64,000 bases of DNA. Source: Dipetalonema caudispina (taxonomy: Eukaryota; Nematoda; Chromadorea; Rhabditida; Onchocercidae). Position 1 is the first letter of the stretch; every line of letters begins with the position of its first letter. Under the pieces are notes generated by a model that was not told where the DNA came from, ran no database searches, and worked only from the letters and a program-made list of their open reading frames with translations. Location: assembly GCA_013365325.1 (NCBI GenBank), contig JABVXV010000071.1, positions 173,006-237,005 on the forward strand, written 5' to 3'. Shown here in pieces: positions 49,559-63,880 of this stretch. Both the position numbers and the translations under genes were made by a program.

Positions 49559-52500
49559 ATGATGAAAAATTTTATCGATGCAACTCAAACAGATAAAATA
49601 TCCTCTACGACAAGATATGGACTATTTGGATTAAAAAGTTGCGATGGAATTATTAATGTAAGCCTTTTTGAAATAGCTTTTGTTACCAACAATTTTAATC
49701 GTCTCCTTGCTTGAAAATTCGGAAAAGTGACCTGATACATTTTTGATAAGAGATATATCTTGCTAATTTCATACCATGGTTTTCGTTTTTCCCATAGGCA
49801 AAAAATAGAAATATGGAGAAATGGGAAAGACAAGAGCATATTAAATAGGAAGATTGGAAGTCCAGGATTCTTGATTTCTGAACTTGTTATAGCACTAATT
49901 GGATGCTTTCTACGATATATATATAGAAATGAAGTGCACAAATCGTTCATAATTTTGACCTATATTTGCTTCCTTATACCTCCTGTAATGTTTTAATTAC
50001 TAAAACTCTATAAGATTCACTTCATTTTAAGTTTTCATTAACATACTTTTTCTATTTCTTTTTATCACGCATCATTTTTGCTAGTTGTCAACTGTTTGGT
50101 AGCACTTTTGAGCTGCGTATCAATTCTATCTTACATATCTTTGCATTTTGATGTTTTGGAACAGATGAAACTTGGTAGTGTCTCGCCTTAAAATATTAAA
50201 GGACTATGTAATGATCTTAGGGAAAATTATCTGTCACGGAGATATCTTTGCTGTACAGCTTCACCTACACAGCCACACATGCTTATCTGAATAAATCTTC
50301 TGATGGAGCAAAACAAGCCTATGTGATTCTTCGTATAGAAAGTTGATTCGATTGTTTCGTTTATTAAAAAGTGAGAAATTCCCAGAACATACAATTCGGA
50401 ACTGCGATCTGTTCCTTCGTTGAATGACTTTAAAAAGATAAAAAGCAACGGCAAACAGTTTTAGATTTCCTGTATACCAGCTAGAAGTGATCTATAAACC
50501 AACAAAATAAATTGCCTTCTCTACTTGTCTTTTTTACATCATGAAAGTAATGTTTTCCTGAAAAAACTGCAGCACTGCATCAAATGAATTGTTCTAAAAA
50601 AGAATAATTTTTCTCCCCCTCATACATTAAATATATTCTAAAAAAAATATTTACCTCCATTCTTTGCCTGGAATATTAAGAAAAGTTCCTCACACTATAA
50701 TGTCCATTACTGCTTAGGAGAGCTTGAAGTATCGTTCGTCATTTCAAATCAAAAAATCATTTCTTTTGTGTGAAAGTTAAGGTAGTTCTCTCTTGATTAA
50801 AATGATCATCGAGAATCTAAATATTCATACAACAATTTGGCCTTTCTTTGCAGGACTAAATGAATTTATTGAAGACTAAGGGAAATGTTTTATTTACAAG
50901 TAGGTCTTTCTCGTTCATTTCCAAATCTGACAGTTTCCCGATTTCCTAATTTACGTAAAAGATTGGGTGATTGCTGGTCTTTAGAAAAGATGTATATGAG
51001 GTTCATGAATCGTGTCAAACGTTTTAGTTTAAATGTATGTAGAAATAGCTTTTTACAACCGGTATTCGTTTTATCAGAAATAACCTGGTATCCCTTTTGT
51101 CAAACTAAGTAAACTGCAATAGGAGCTCATTGTCAACAGTAGATACTTTATAGGGGTTGTTATCATTCGTAAAGAAAAAAAAAGGATGTTTCTACTCAGT
51201 GTATTTGATATTTCCCTTTAAAGTGCAGTGTTAGTTTGGTTTTATTAGCATCTTGTTTCGTACTATCACATGTTATGTTATCTGCACATTTTGATGGGCT
51301 AAGTTAGACGCAGTACAACTCTTATGAACAAGCAAATTTGCTGTATTTTTAGTAATTAATGTATTGTCAGACAACCACTGTTAAAGGGTAGGAATGAAGG
51401 GGCGAGTAACAACTTTCGAATTGTTATTAATCGTGGGATCGCTAAGTTGGGAATGAGCAGTTTCTTGGACATTCAGGAGATTTTTTTTACCAAAGCAGTG
51501 AATTTTACTGACAAGATATTTTCAAGTAATATATGGGGAGCGTGGATCTTTTCATTTATTCATCCAGCAGATCTTATCAAATATCTTGTCATTATAAATA
51601 TTCCCAGTGTCTCATACCATTTAATTGATGGATTGCATTTATCGGACCATTATATTGGCTTCACTGAGAGCAGTCAATAAAATATACCGTCTATATTATC
51701 ATCTTTTTTTAAGCTATTTTCAAGTAACGAGACCAATACAAATTCGCACATTTCTTGGTAGGTCGTTTTTTCGCTTGGTTCATCAACATTTTGTCAGTTT
51801 TTGATTTTACTTTTGAGAGTTTATGTTTGAGGAATTGATCACGGCTACTAATAAATATGTCTTTTAAGTTTCTAAAAGACTTGACTTTTTAATGGATTTT
51901 ATTTGGGACGTTATCTCATTATGCAGTGCTGTTTGGTGATATTTTTTCGAAGTGGCACTTCTGTTTGTGTGTTTTTTAATACTTTCTAACACTTTTCCAA
52001 TCGTAGTGATGTATTTTGCTGTTGGTTACATATTGTTTACATGTTCATCTACTTAATATGCTGTATTTTTTGTACTTTTTAAAAGATTCCCGATCATCAT
52101 TTTTTTTTTTTTTTTTTGTCTTTTAGTATATTTAGGAGTTGCTTTTCACTTTGATTGATGTTTAGTTTCCAGACTAATTACGCGTTTTACTGTGGTATTG
52201 ATGTAAAACTTTGCAAACAACTGTTTCACCAAAAAAAAAAAGAGAAGGGAGGGAAGGAACCAGAGTAAATATTTGCATGCTGAATGATTATCAGTTAAGC
52301 TTTCTTTTTATCAAGCAGTGTTGTCAAATGTTTGAAAAAATATGCGCCATGATAACAAACTTGGTGTATGCTATAAAAATGGTCATACTTTATAACTAGA
52401 ACGAAATCCATAGTTTGTCCTTAATTGATTTTAATTGTGTTGTAAGTTTGCCTTATACATTTAAGGCTTTCAATATTTTAAAAATTTTCAGTGGTGGAAA

Positions 52501-55500
52501 CTAATATTTCACATAATGATGGCTTTTTAGCTCCTGCAAGGCAAAAACTTCATCACATTCTGTATTGTGTACAGTCTCGGGTGGAGGCGTCTTATGCTAT
52601 TTATTCGTTATAAAGGGCATGAATTTTGCAATTCTTTTATTTGCAGGCATCTGATTGTGAGACAAAATTGATATATGCCACAGGAACTAACTTCAGGAAT
52701 AAAACTTTATGTACTCGAATAATAAGTGGTAAGGATTTTTTTTTTTATACTTGTCTATGTTATTGGTGGTATTTAAAACAAAAACAGTTTTGATGGTTAT
52801 TTTTTCAGCATTTAGATCTCTAGCAGTCCTCTTCATTTACAGCTAAATTTCTTGGATATTAATGAGTGAGATGATTCTTCTTCGAGTTCCGAGGCTTAGG
52901 GAAAAATTTTAGTTTAGAATTGGGTACCCACTCTTTTTGTAATAAAGTTTTGTCAATGTTTCATCCTTATGAGAGAAATTGTCGTGCCACTTACCTTTTT
53001 GGAGGTAAGTCACTCGCTGTTATAAAAGGTGTCTGGTAGTCAATTGATGAAAACTTTTTTTTAAAGATGTTATCTTTTTGTTTATATTTTTTTAGATTTA
53101 AACAAGATTAGCAGGTTTCCGAGACACCTGAGAAAACCGTTCCGCATTCTTCTGCTTCCGGTTATTACTTTCATTCTATTGTTCATCTTCTTTACATATT
53201 CCTGGAAACATTCAACAAATACAGAATACTGGATTGAGGAGCCTATTGCTTATCCATCGGTTGTTTTTTATGCGTAATTGTTATCTGTAAAGTAATAGAA
53301 ATAGATGACTTAGCTCTCTTTATAGTTCGAGTTAATATGTGGAAAAGAATGAGACTTGTCTTACTTTTGCATAGCATGATTACAATTGCAGTTTTATGTT
53401 AATTTGCTCAGTTGCCCTTAAACTTGTATGAAGTATGCATCTATATCTTCATCTAAAAATGTGATTTGTCACGGCAGGCTCATTTTAGCATAGAGTCCAC
53501 ATAGCTCCTATTTTGTTATATGGAAGTGAACATTTCTCATTCTACATTGACCCCGCTTTCGAACGTTTCTTTGGAAGACTCATTTTTTCGTAGTTTCAAC
53601 TTCTATCTTTTCAAATGATTCTATTTATTCATTGTGACTTACTATACATTTCCATATTTTCCAGTTGCCTCATATAATAGTATTGGGTGCTGATACAGCT
53701 GAGATGCGAAAATCAGTCACTCGAGGTCACAATTTTTCCAGAAACTTTGAGCAGGTGTTGATTTTATTTATTTATTTTTCTAGATAGACCAGCGCTAATC
53801 TAGTTGAAGATGGCCTAATGACATTGTTCATATTTACTAGTATGGATCTTTTTTAGGGAGATTTCTAAGGGTTGGTATACGGTTTTATTCAACATACATT
53901 CGTTCCATCAGAGATACACTACAGCATTTAGTAACGTAAGGAGCCTATTCTGTGCCACTTTTTTTCAAAAAATGTGTTTCAGGCTTGTCGCATCCCGAAG
54001 TTAAATATCAATGGTAGTGAAGTTATTGGGTTTTTCCATCATGTAGATATGCTCGATTGTGGTAAGAATAAGGAAAAAGAGTGGGCTTATGTTGACGAGA
54101 ACGGATTGTTCACTATATCATCTGATGCTATCAAGTAAAATTGACTTGATAACTACTTTTATCACCTAATAACTGTCAAGTTGGTTTTTATGCTAAATTT
54201 CTTACCTACATTTCTCAAAAATTTGAATAATTTTTAAAATTTTATAGACTCCATGGTGATATCAAATGTACTGTTGCCTATTTTGAACGAGTTAATGACA
54301 ATAACTTGAAAATCGACGGAAAGGTTTCAATTACATCTGGTAGTCCTATGATCAAAGATTATGCTGCTGTAGAATGCGTTGGAGATGATCAAGAAAAGTG
54401 GTTTGTTTTCGTCGAGAATGAGCTTCTCGAAATTCTAATTGGGGATTTTCGTCAAGTTTTTCTGACTTATAATTTCTGAACGGATCACTTCCCATTATGT
54501 TTTTTGATTTTCATTGTGTTGCAATTTAAATATAAAATAGAAACGTCTGTAAAACCGCAAATCACTATTAATCCATATAGGATGTTATACGGAATCCCAG
54601 TTCAAGAAAAGGATTGGGAAGTGTTTTGCATTTAATTTCTTTCCGATAATTTTGTGAAACCATCGGTGATGCAAACATTTTAAGAAGCCATCGGCGATCC
54701 TGAAGAAATCAATTACTTAAGGTTTTAAGGTTTATTTCACATCATGTCATTGTGTGGTCCAAACAGCAAAAAAAGTCTTCGGTGCGTACAGACACGGCTA
54801 AAGAACCTGTATGAATTATGAAACTTCATGATTATTTATGATTTGAATATTAGAAATTGGGAAAAATAAACTGCGCTCAATTCATAAAACTTTTTTTTTT
54901 GAAGGGAGCATTTATTGTGGACGATTGTTCCTGATCGAAAAAAAGAGGAAGATTTGTCTTATATCAAAAAACCTTCTGACTGGTCTGGTCTTGACGTTTA
55001 TTTCATAGGTATGAATATATTCCTTGAATTTCTTGCTAGAAATATACAGCATATATTTGTGTTCATTAGGAAACGAAGACAACATTACATTTTTATAGGT
55101 TTCGATTCCTTATCTCAAATGTCATTTCGTCGTAAACTACCGAAAACAGTCAAATATATTGAAGAAGAATTCGATGCAGTTGTACTTGATGGTATGCAGC
55201 GTTCGTTTAATAATAATATCAGAAAAAGAAACATATCTTTTTTTCACGAGTAGGCATTCGAACTACAACTAACTAATCTAGTGAAAACGCTGAATATTTT
55301 TACATGTCCGTGTCGCACATGCAGTCATGCCATTTTCGGACGACATGTTGCACTGAATAATCGGATATTTCTGATCTGGTAATAACTCATTTTTATCTTC
55401 AAAGATTTTGAAAATAGATATGAATATGGACAATTTAACTTATTTTATTAAGTTGATTTATGAGGGATTTAATATTTCTAACTCCATTAACTTTTTAAGG

Positions 55501-58500
55501 ATATAACATTGTTGGAGATGGTACTCCGCAAGCATTCATACCGATTTTAACTGGACGTACGGAAGAGGAACTCCCTCTCACACGGTTAAATTTTTATCAT
55601 ATTCTTTAAGCTAGCCGTTTTTTCTTCATTTTCTTATCTATTTTTGTCTTATAGAAAGAAACCATACCTGTTCACTCTTCTATGTGCAGAGGATGGTATA
55701 ATGCTTTTCTTTCAGTGAACTTTTTTAACCTGTGAAGTTCGGAGTTAGCGACATTTTCATCCGGAATATTCGTTCGGATCCCTCAATATTTTACATTAAG
55801 ACTTCCAACAGAAACTTCTTTTGCCCTTCGTTTGCTGCTACTCTGAATGTTTCTCCAATCTTTTTTGAAAGACCCAATGGATTGATTTTTTTTTGAAGAA
55901 GTAGTTGAAACACACCATATTTCCGCAAATAAAAGCAATGTTCTTTCCACCACAAACTAAGGAACATTTAATAACGGCATTATAGCAAGCGTTTCGCAGA
56001 AGCAAGTTATGTTGATGAAGTATATCCATTTGTATGGAAAAATTTTTCTGACGCCGGTTATATAACGTTGTATGCGGAGGACTCAGCAAGAGTCGGAACG
56101 TTTACATATCGTCTGAAAGTAGGGATTTAATTTTCGTTTTTGTTTTTCGATTTTGAAGTACTTAATTTGCTTACATTAATTTAAAAGCAAAAACTAGAAA
56201 AAACATGAGGCTGTAAGTCGGAATTTATGTGATCATATTTTTCAGGGTTTTAAACATCAACCAACAGACCATTACGTACGGACGTTTTTTCAAAGAGCTG
56301 AGGATATGTTTTCCAATTTGCAGTGTTTGGGTTCGGTGCCAATGCACAAGGTTTTTTTTGAAATTTTGCTCAATTTCCAATTTCTATTTTTCTACCGAAA
56401 ATCATGACATCGTTTGAGTGGAACTAGCGATTTTCTGAAATGGGAACTTTCAACACTTCAGTTCTGACTATTTGCAATATTACCATTTCTGTTTGAAAAT
56501 TTTTTTTGCGCAGTCAAGAAGATAAACAATGGTACAAAAAGTGAAACAGGATAATTCATTCACTCATCAGTAATATATTTGCTTTGTATTTCGATTCTTG
56601 GTACTTCCAATGTATTTTGCCTTTGTTTTATGCTTTATGAATTTTAGGAATGGTTTCGATATACCGATGAATTTATGGAAAGATATAGATATAACACATC
56701 GAAGTTTTTGCTTGCATTCCATAGCCTATTAAGCCATGATGATGTTAATTTGGTGGAAGTTGCTGATGAGGATACGATGTTGAATCTCAAAAAATTAAAA
56801 GAAAATGGTGCTCTTGATAATGCTTTAGTCATTGTGATGGCCGATCACGGACATCGTTTTGCGAAATTTCGTGCCACTCATCAAGGTTCGTTCGGAGGAA
56901 AGGTCTGGGTTTTTGAAGATCTGCATCGGAAATTTTCGGTTTTATATCTATTCACTTCGTCAGAAATTTTTAAAAAGATAATGTAATTGTACTATGTTTA
57001 GGACAGCTGGAGGAAAGGCTTCCATTTTTTTCCCTCTCACTTCCGAAAAAATTCAGAGAAAGCGATAAAGGAAGGATAGCATGGAAGAATTTGAAAACTA
57101 ATAAAGCAAGGTTTATTATTCGAAAACATTTACTTACATGGATTTTTTTTCCTACAACTATTTCACTTGTTGTTAAGTGATGCAATTTTTTAATATAGTC
57201 ACCAACTGCAGTTTATCTCAGCACATTTCTTTTACTTATGCTGAGTTTTAATTAGTGATGTTAGGGTATTATAGTTTTACTGGTTGTTTAATGCTTACAC
57301 TGTTTCTTATTCTCGTTTAAGACTGGTAACTCCATTCGACATACACGCCACATTACTTGATATACTTCACTGGCCAACAGAGCAGCAGTTGAATACTATG
57401 GGTGATGTGAAATCCCGTTCCTTGTCGCTTTTTAGGCCAATTCCTTCATCAAGAACCTGTGAAGAGGTTCATTTTGAATATTTTGTTTATACGTAAATCC
57501 AGTGTCACCATTTGACCATATTGTCTGCACAGATTAATGCATTTTGAACATGTACGAGTCAATGTGTGTTCAAATACTTTTTATGGTCGCATTGTACCAG
57601 ACGTAATATTCCCAATACGTGCATATCCCGACTTTTATGTGACCTCTTCCGTAATTTGGTAGAGAGTTTTCAGCAAGGTAGTATCCAAAAGAGTAGAAAT
57701 TGGAGTTGAAATTTCTACTTATAACCACTTTATGGATTCTGTTTTGCATGTTATAGGCTGGTATCGAAATGCACTGGTGTACATGTCTGAATTGGGAATC
57801 AGCTATGGATAATGAAGAGCAGACAAATGTATCTATTATGTTGAGTAAAGCTGTTGTCCAAACCATCAATTCACATACGAAGTCTCAACGACATTTATGT
57901 GCTCCTCTGAAATTGGTTTGTCAATCATTTTCATGAAATCTTGCTTAAAAAAATCGAATTAATTAAATATCTGATGAAGTACCATTTACGCTTTTTAGCA
58001 GCATATTGTGACGGTATATTTAGTTTGTTCATATCAGTAAAATCATCTGCTGTCTTTTTACGTTTTCTCTTGTCCTGTTATGCTTCCTTGTGTATTGGTC
58101 ATTATTATTACTCTTTAAAGTTTGTGAACAGTGGGATCAAATTTACAATATTGTATTACGTTCTTGAATTCGCCATTAAGCAATATTTCACTTCTGACGT
58201 ATTCCAAATTTTCCATTTTTCTTTTTTCATCTACAATGATATTTTACGCTATTAAATAATGGTTATATCACTGCTTAATAAGCTGAGTATAATTTTTTTT
58301 TTCTTATAGGTGAAGTTGGAAAATGCCTGGAGACTTGTTCCGCATGAAAATTTGCTTAAATATAAGGATACAAAAGATGCAGATGGTTTCGTACCAAATT
58401 TGGTTGCCAAAACCAAAACTGCATTTGCACATTACCAATTGAGATTTGTTACAGAACCAGGAAATGCTCTGTATGAGGTGAAGTCTTTAAAAATCCTGCG

Positions 58501-58987
58501 AGTGAACTATTAGCTATCCACATCCTGCATAATCACCAGAAACATTATATTGATTATTTCTTGCATGACTTCATGCTAATCACAACCTGCATAGGTCCTC
58601 CTGGAAGAAACTCACATGAGATTATGTGTAGTTCATTCATCTATTAGATTATGAATTTTTGGCCGACTTGTTCTTTACAAGACAACACTTTTCAGTATGT
58701 TTTGAGTTGTTTAGACCAGATTTAGGTGGGAAACCGAGTCGAATTTTGCTTAAGATTTGGGGTAATTAATATCAAAACTTAAGGTGTTTGATGGCTGTTC
58801 CATCATCTTCTGTATATTACAGGCAACTGTACAGTATGATATACTAAAGAATACAGTAACAGTGGATATGACATCGATCAGTCATGTCAACAAATATGGC
58901 GATTTGTCCCACTGTATCATGGACATAAACTACTTTTTAGCAGCGTATTGTGTCTGTTATGATAAGATCGACGGTATACCTAGTTAA
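49559..58987 (+). CDS. DUF229 family type II membrane protein (alkaline phosphatase/sulfatase fold)
   Basis: Eighteen exons: 49559-49657, 52647-52728, 53096-53259, 53665-53754, 53983-54134, 54248-54400, 54905-55008, 55099-55191, 55500-55584, 55655-55695, 56000-56118, 56246-56350, 56648-56885, 57002-57110, 57322-57466, 57757-57915, 58310-58477, 58823-58987; 756 residues. A cytoplasmic tail of about 75 residues precedes one membrane anchor (about 78-95) and a large lumenal domain starting ACRIPKLNING. Sulfatase-like metal-site blocks are present: FDSLSQMSFRRKLPKT (Asp284), GYNIVGDGTPQAFIPILTGR, and VIVMADHGHRF (Asp495, His496). TPFDIHATLLDIL and a cysteine-containing C-terminal segment follow. 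DUF229 proteins are expanded in nematodes and their substrate is unknown. Intron 1 is 3.0 kb. The first 60 residues rest on phase-consistent splicing rather than conservation. Confidence 0.88.
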
Positions 58988-59064
58988 TTCAGAACAGTAA
59001 AATTAGCTCTCTTTTTACGCTTTCCCTTGTTCTTTATGATTCCTTGAGTAACAGTCATTATTAC
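57991..59064 (+). repeat. Partial duplication: terminal DUF229 exon copied in an upstream intron
   Basis: About 120 bases at 57991-58110, inside the intron after exon 16, match 58933-59064, the end of exon 18 plus its 3' flank. Both start CTTTTTAGCAGC-TATTGTG and share ACGGTATA, CAGTAAAAT, CTTTTTACG and GTCATTATTA in order. The intronic copy lacks an 18-base (in-frame) block coding VCYDKI. Confidence 0.8.
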
Positions 59065-61834
59065 GGTTTGCAATCACCTGTGCGTATTATGCTGTTGTTA
59101 TTATTGCTGGTTTTGTAACAGGAATATTTTTTCTCGTCTTATCATTTCTTCCAATTTATTCTTACTATTCTTTGGAAATACCAACATTCGCATAATGTTG
59201 AACCAAATAATATTTGCAGGTCCTTCCAAGTAGTCCATTTACATTATAACTCATTTCACGGCCCATCAGATATCCTGGGCTAGAGTTTTACAGTTTCAGT
59301 GTTGTCTGTCTTATCTGGAATCTAAGAATCGGTGAGGTATTTTTCTAACAAATTTGAGGAGCAGTGGCTAAATAATAGGGAAAGACAAAGTTGTTGATAA
59401 CAAATCGTTGAATAAGGGTTTTGGAGATGAACCCAAAACTTAAAGTAGAACCTAAGCGTTGATAGAATAATACCTCTCATTCATCCTTTCTAATCCCTGT
59501 GATGTTTCTGTTCATTATCTAGGATCTTTAGAGAGGACTAGTATTGTTTAGTTTTTCTCTTTTCAAAATGCCACGTAGATTAGTGTTTAATTCACTTATG
59601 TAATAGTGATAGTTTTTAGGTTTATTTCATGTTCTTATGTTGTATTTCACTTTTCTTATTTTCGAAGCATGTTATATTTATTTCTTGCAGTTTCATTATT
59701 CACTCTTTGAGACGTGCCTATTAAAATTTATTGTTTTGATAACATTGCTATCGTTATATTTGTTTCCCGTATTTCTAACCGTTTAAAAGTACTTTAACGT
59801 GTGCGTGAAATTTCTTGTAAAATAAGTCTTTACTGGCTTCTCCCACCGAAACTGCAGCTCAGGAAACCAAGGACTATACCAAGGATTCATTGTAGAGCTT
59901 CTTCCGTTGATGCATAGACTATTTAGAAAAGGTTTACAGTGTTTGGTTTGAAGCTGTTTTGCTGTAGTATACATGCTGATTTCATTATCGGCGTTTGCGC
60001 AATGTTTAATTTACAGAGATGAGTAACTAGTTGTAGGATATTTCTGTAATTCAGTTCATTTACTGAGTATGATCAGTATTTCCTTCTTTGCTGTTTAATG
60101 CTTAATAATGTACCAATATTAGGACGGGTAATGAATATCTAGAGCGATTGCCGTGAAGTGCCATTTAAGGCTATTATTTGTTCTTCAAATGGTACTTTTA
60201 TTCCAATGAAAACACTAGCCTCTTCTCCTTTTTGCAGCCGTGTTATATTGCTACTACTTCTCGATTCTTATCCGTTACTGAAATTTATCATGATCACTAA
60301 TGTTAAGCCTTGTTTGCTCTCCTCCCTACTAACTGTTCCCCTGATACAGCTTCACCACTGATTATTCCATACACTCTTGTTGCTTTTACATTTGTTCTGT
60401 CGCACATGAAGCACGCTCAAAACAAAACCACTCCATCAACAGGCAAGCTTTTTGAAAATAAGTTAAATGGTTAAACGCCTCAGCAGCATTCAGGCTGTAA
60501 ATATGTCATTAAAGAAGAAACATCTGAGCAATTTTGATAAGCCATTTCAAAGTTTCGGGGACTAACAGATTCCGGGTTGTTGTCATTGGAATCCACTTTT
60601 TTTTTTTTTTTTTTTTTTTTTACGAAACATGAAGTACGGATTCGTTCTTAGAGGGAGTATATGTTAGCGGCTGTGTTGCAAATGTGGATTATTGCTAGAT
60701 TCTGGTGTTCACACTGCTCTGAATTGTCAGGTTCGTTTTTTCCGCGCTTTTTGACGTCATATGTTGTCTTCGACAAGAGCAACCCACTGACTGATACTCT
60801 GTTTTGCGGGCTGTTGGCTGATATTCTTCATTTTATATAGCATTCTTTCAGATGATTTGATACACTCCTTCGAACAATTTGTTTTCATGACCCCAATTCA
60901 AACTGATAGAATTCATTTTAATAGCTTCTCCTTTGTGTTGGAAGTTGCACTCCCCAACTTCTCCACTTTTTCATACAAATTTGATTTAAATTGAGTAAAT
61001 GGTTACACATGAAAAACGCCTCGATTAAAATTCTCTAAATACTCTTCGTCGTACAACTTAACGATGAGTACTGCAAATTAAGGATAGAGAAGCATTCCAA
61101 GTTTTCATAATGCGCGCACGAATACCAACCTCAGGCTTTCATAATGTGCATGAGTTCTATCTCCTCTCTGAATATTTTTCTTGGAACTATAGTATAAGAA
61201 GAGATTCGCTCTGTACTGTATGTGTTCAAGATATACAATATGCTGTGATAAAGTGTAGAGCAAAATCCAGCTTTTCGAACATTATCACTTTCGATCAAAG
61301 AGAACCATTACTGGAAATCAGAGCAGTTAAGTGCCCGTGAGGATGTATACTAGTGTAAACGATTCCGATGTTTATGTATCACTGCGAATTATTTTGTAAA
61401 TTGGTCTTTTCTATTCTGTTTTTTCAATTGCATCACTAGACGTGAATGAGAATGATTTATACCTGAAGTATGTAATGCATAAGCTGAATGAGATCATGCA
61501 TAATGAGTTTTCTTCTGGATAATTGGCTTTATTCTCGACTACACTTCATCTTCTTTGGTTTCTCAATTTTATCGATGCGTTGAATCCGCTTCCGTGCTCG
61601 TTTTTCCTCGCCCTAGAAATAACAACAAAATATGTTTCTTACAATGCATCGTACCATGAAAGGCCAAGTGATGAAGTAGTTAAGTTATTCAGTAGCACAA
61701 CTCCCTTGAGATATCTCGAGTACTATCTGTTGAAAGACGAATCATCCTGTTTATGAATATCCAAAAAATTAACACTACCAGCTAACAGAACCATTAAAGA
61801 CCTCAACTGTGGAAACAAAATTGTGATCTCTTAT
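58988..61834. other. Gene-poor interval between the DUF229 gene and the right-edge gene
   Basis: About 2.8 kb between two convergent 3' ends. It contains part of the duplication (to about 59064), a 25-base T run (60597-60621) and several short frames (for example 61110-61340 and 61523-61756, plus) without conserved blocks or splice partners. Confidence 0.45.
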
Positions 61835-63531
61835 TCAAGAAAACTTAAATGCAACTGATGTTTGAGCAAACCATACTTCCGCTTTTTTATCCTTTCTGTT
61901 GTTCACTCGATCATCAGGTGTCTTTACTTGAAACTGCAAAACAATAAATACGGAGGGCATTTCCTTGATAAATTCTTCTGGTATCAAAGAATTAATAAAT
62001 AAAAATTTTACCTGGTCTTCTTCAACTTCAGTGACATCAATACCGTTCCTACGTCGCTCCCTCATATCATTTTCTGGACAGAACGAAGAATAGTGGTTCT
62101 CCCATTCTTTTGTGAACAACTGTGGAAATGAATGCTGTAAAGTTCAATTTTAGAAAATGTACAGCAACGTACATTAACCTTTCTTTGTTTTCATACTAAT
62201 AGAAAATAAAGTAATGATGTAGTGAATTATTTCGGTAATGCATATATCGTAAGCATTTTAGTAAGTACAACAGGTAGGGTGATAAATAATTTAAGATATA
62301 TAGAAACAACATGCCGATTTTCCATTGAACATTGCTTCTAATTTCAAGGTCAGATAATCATACACCTAAATACACATTTGTTTAATGAGATGTTTTTTAA
62401 ATCGAAGCTGAAAAATAAAGTTACTAAACTATCGATTATTATAATAAAGTATCAAACTCCAGGATATGGGAAATTTTTTCTTCTCTTGCATTGATAAGAA
62501 AGCATTCATTAAAACAATTCTAAAGTTAAAAAAATTAGCTTTTAAAGATTCGTTCCACTGACTCATCTGTCTGAAAGAACTGTTATGGGGAATCGTAGTT
62601 TTGTTTTGTATATTTTTAAATATCCACAACTTATAACTTCCTCATTTAAGTGTGTAACAGAAAAACCCGTGTGATAGTCCATACTTCGAACATCGCCTCA
62701 TTTGTTTCCCGATACAGTTTGTCCATTTGTGGATTTTCAAATGACAGCTGACTGCAAAATAATAACTGGTAACGAAAACATACCGAGAGTTTTTGGAACA
62801 GAATTTATGAAATCTTTTGAAGAATTAAATGTACAGGAAAGTTCATAATTTTTAAAAAGAGACTAACAGATTTCTTACTAACAACTATCACCAGAATATG
62901 TTCATGGAATAAAAACAGCCGCAAAATAATAATACTAACACGGCAACATTGAGAATTGATGAATTTGGATTTTGCCAATTACAAAGAATTATGGGCCACA
63001 AAAAAAAAAAAAAAAAAAAAAAAAGAACGTAATAAATGAATGTACCATCGTACATACTGCTCCGGAAAACATCTCGCTGTTGATGGAATACAATAATCCT
63101 CATCCGGAGAAAGTTGCACATATTGGAGGATTTCATCTTGCGCATATCTAAAAAGGCATCGAATTACAATATGTAATACGTGGCCATACACGCAATCAAT
63201 AAATTATTAACAGTTTATAAAATAGCAATTGCTTATATCAGTTTATCCTGGAATAACATTGGAAGTAACCCAGGCATGAAAAAATGTTTAAATATTTATG
63301 TAAAGCAACGGTGTTCTTCACATTTCGCATTGTTGAGGTGAAATGACAGATAACACTCGACTGCTTTACGTACTTCATGATAGTTGTTACAGCATACGCC
63401 ACGTCAATTCCATAACGCTAACTTGTAGTAGCTCTGGACATCTAGCCCTGCTGATCGTATAACTGATGGAAATCAAACCTTGGTTTATCGCTCACAGACT
63501 TTAAAATTGGTGGTGGCGCACTTGTCATCAT
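61835..63531 (-). CDS. Poorly resolved gene, tentatively RGS-like helical domain
   Basis: Four 3' exons are well supported by splice sites and phase: 63147-63058, 62751-62685, 62119-62012, 61933-61835. They read YAQDEILQYVQLSPDEDYC..., HQLSFENPQMDKLYRETNEAM, LFTKEWENHYSSFCPEND... and FQVKTPDDRVNNRKDKKAEV..., then stop. The helix pattern and the YxExxxAMFELF-x-KEWENHY block resemble the second half of an RGS domain, but identity is weak. A probable start, MMTSAPPPILKSVSDKPRFDF, begins at ATG 63531. Between 63450 and 63310 another frame reads GLDVQSYYKLALWN, a TGA (63406-63404), then HEVRKAVECYLSFHL. I could not join these segments in one frame. Either an exon boundary is non-canonical, or the copy carries a frameshift and a stop. 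Confidence 0.45.
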
Positions 63532-63880
63532 TGCTGTTGTTGTTTGGTATTGGTAAGAAATTTAGTAAGATGAAGAAGTAATGGGCAAAACGGATGTTAG
63601 ATTAACGTTATAAGGTAAAATCTAGAAAGGTATGCTCAACGAGAGCATTCACGCACACGTCCCGTTGCAGCGCTGCTATAATTCCTATAGGTATAGTTCA
63701 GGAAGTGAAGGGAATAGGATGCAGTAGCAGCAACAGCAGCAAAAGGAGGAAAACAATGGATATGATGATGATGTCCTCGACAACCACCGGAAGAGGTCGA
63801 TGAGCAGCACTGCACAAGGAACGAGCGATTAGTAGTCGTCCTCTATTGGACCGACCGATTAGGGTGCACGGGTTTATAAT
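63532..63880. other. Upstream region of the right-edge gene
   Basis: This region is less AT-rich than the rest of the window, with short trinucleotide-like runs (CAGCAGCAACAGCAGCA near 63728). No frame with conserved residues was seen. The promoter or 5' UTR of the minus-strand gene is likely here. Confidence 0.4.

Noticed and set aside
49585..49996. Overlapping frames on both strands around DUF229 exon 1
   Set aside because: The minus frame is a shadow, and the plus frame (49760-49996) lies in intron 1 without usable junctions.
50885..51112. Possible extra DUF229 exon in intron 1
   Set aside because: Including it is not required; exons 1 and 2 already join in phase 0, and no conserved residues support it.
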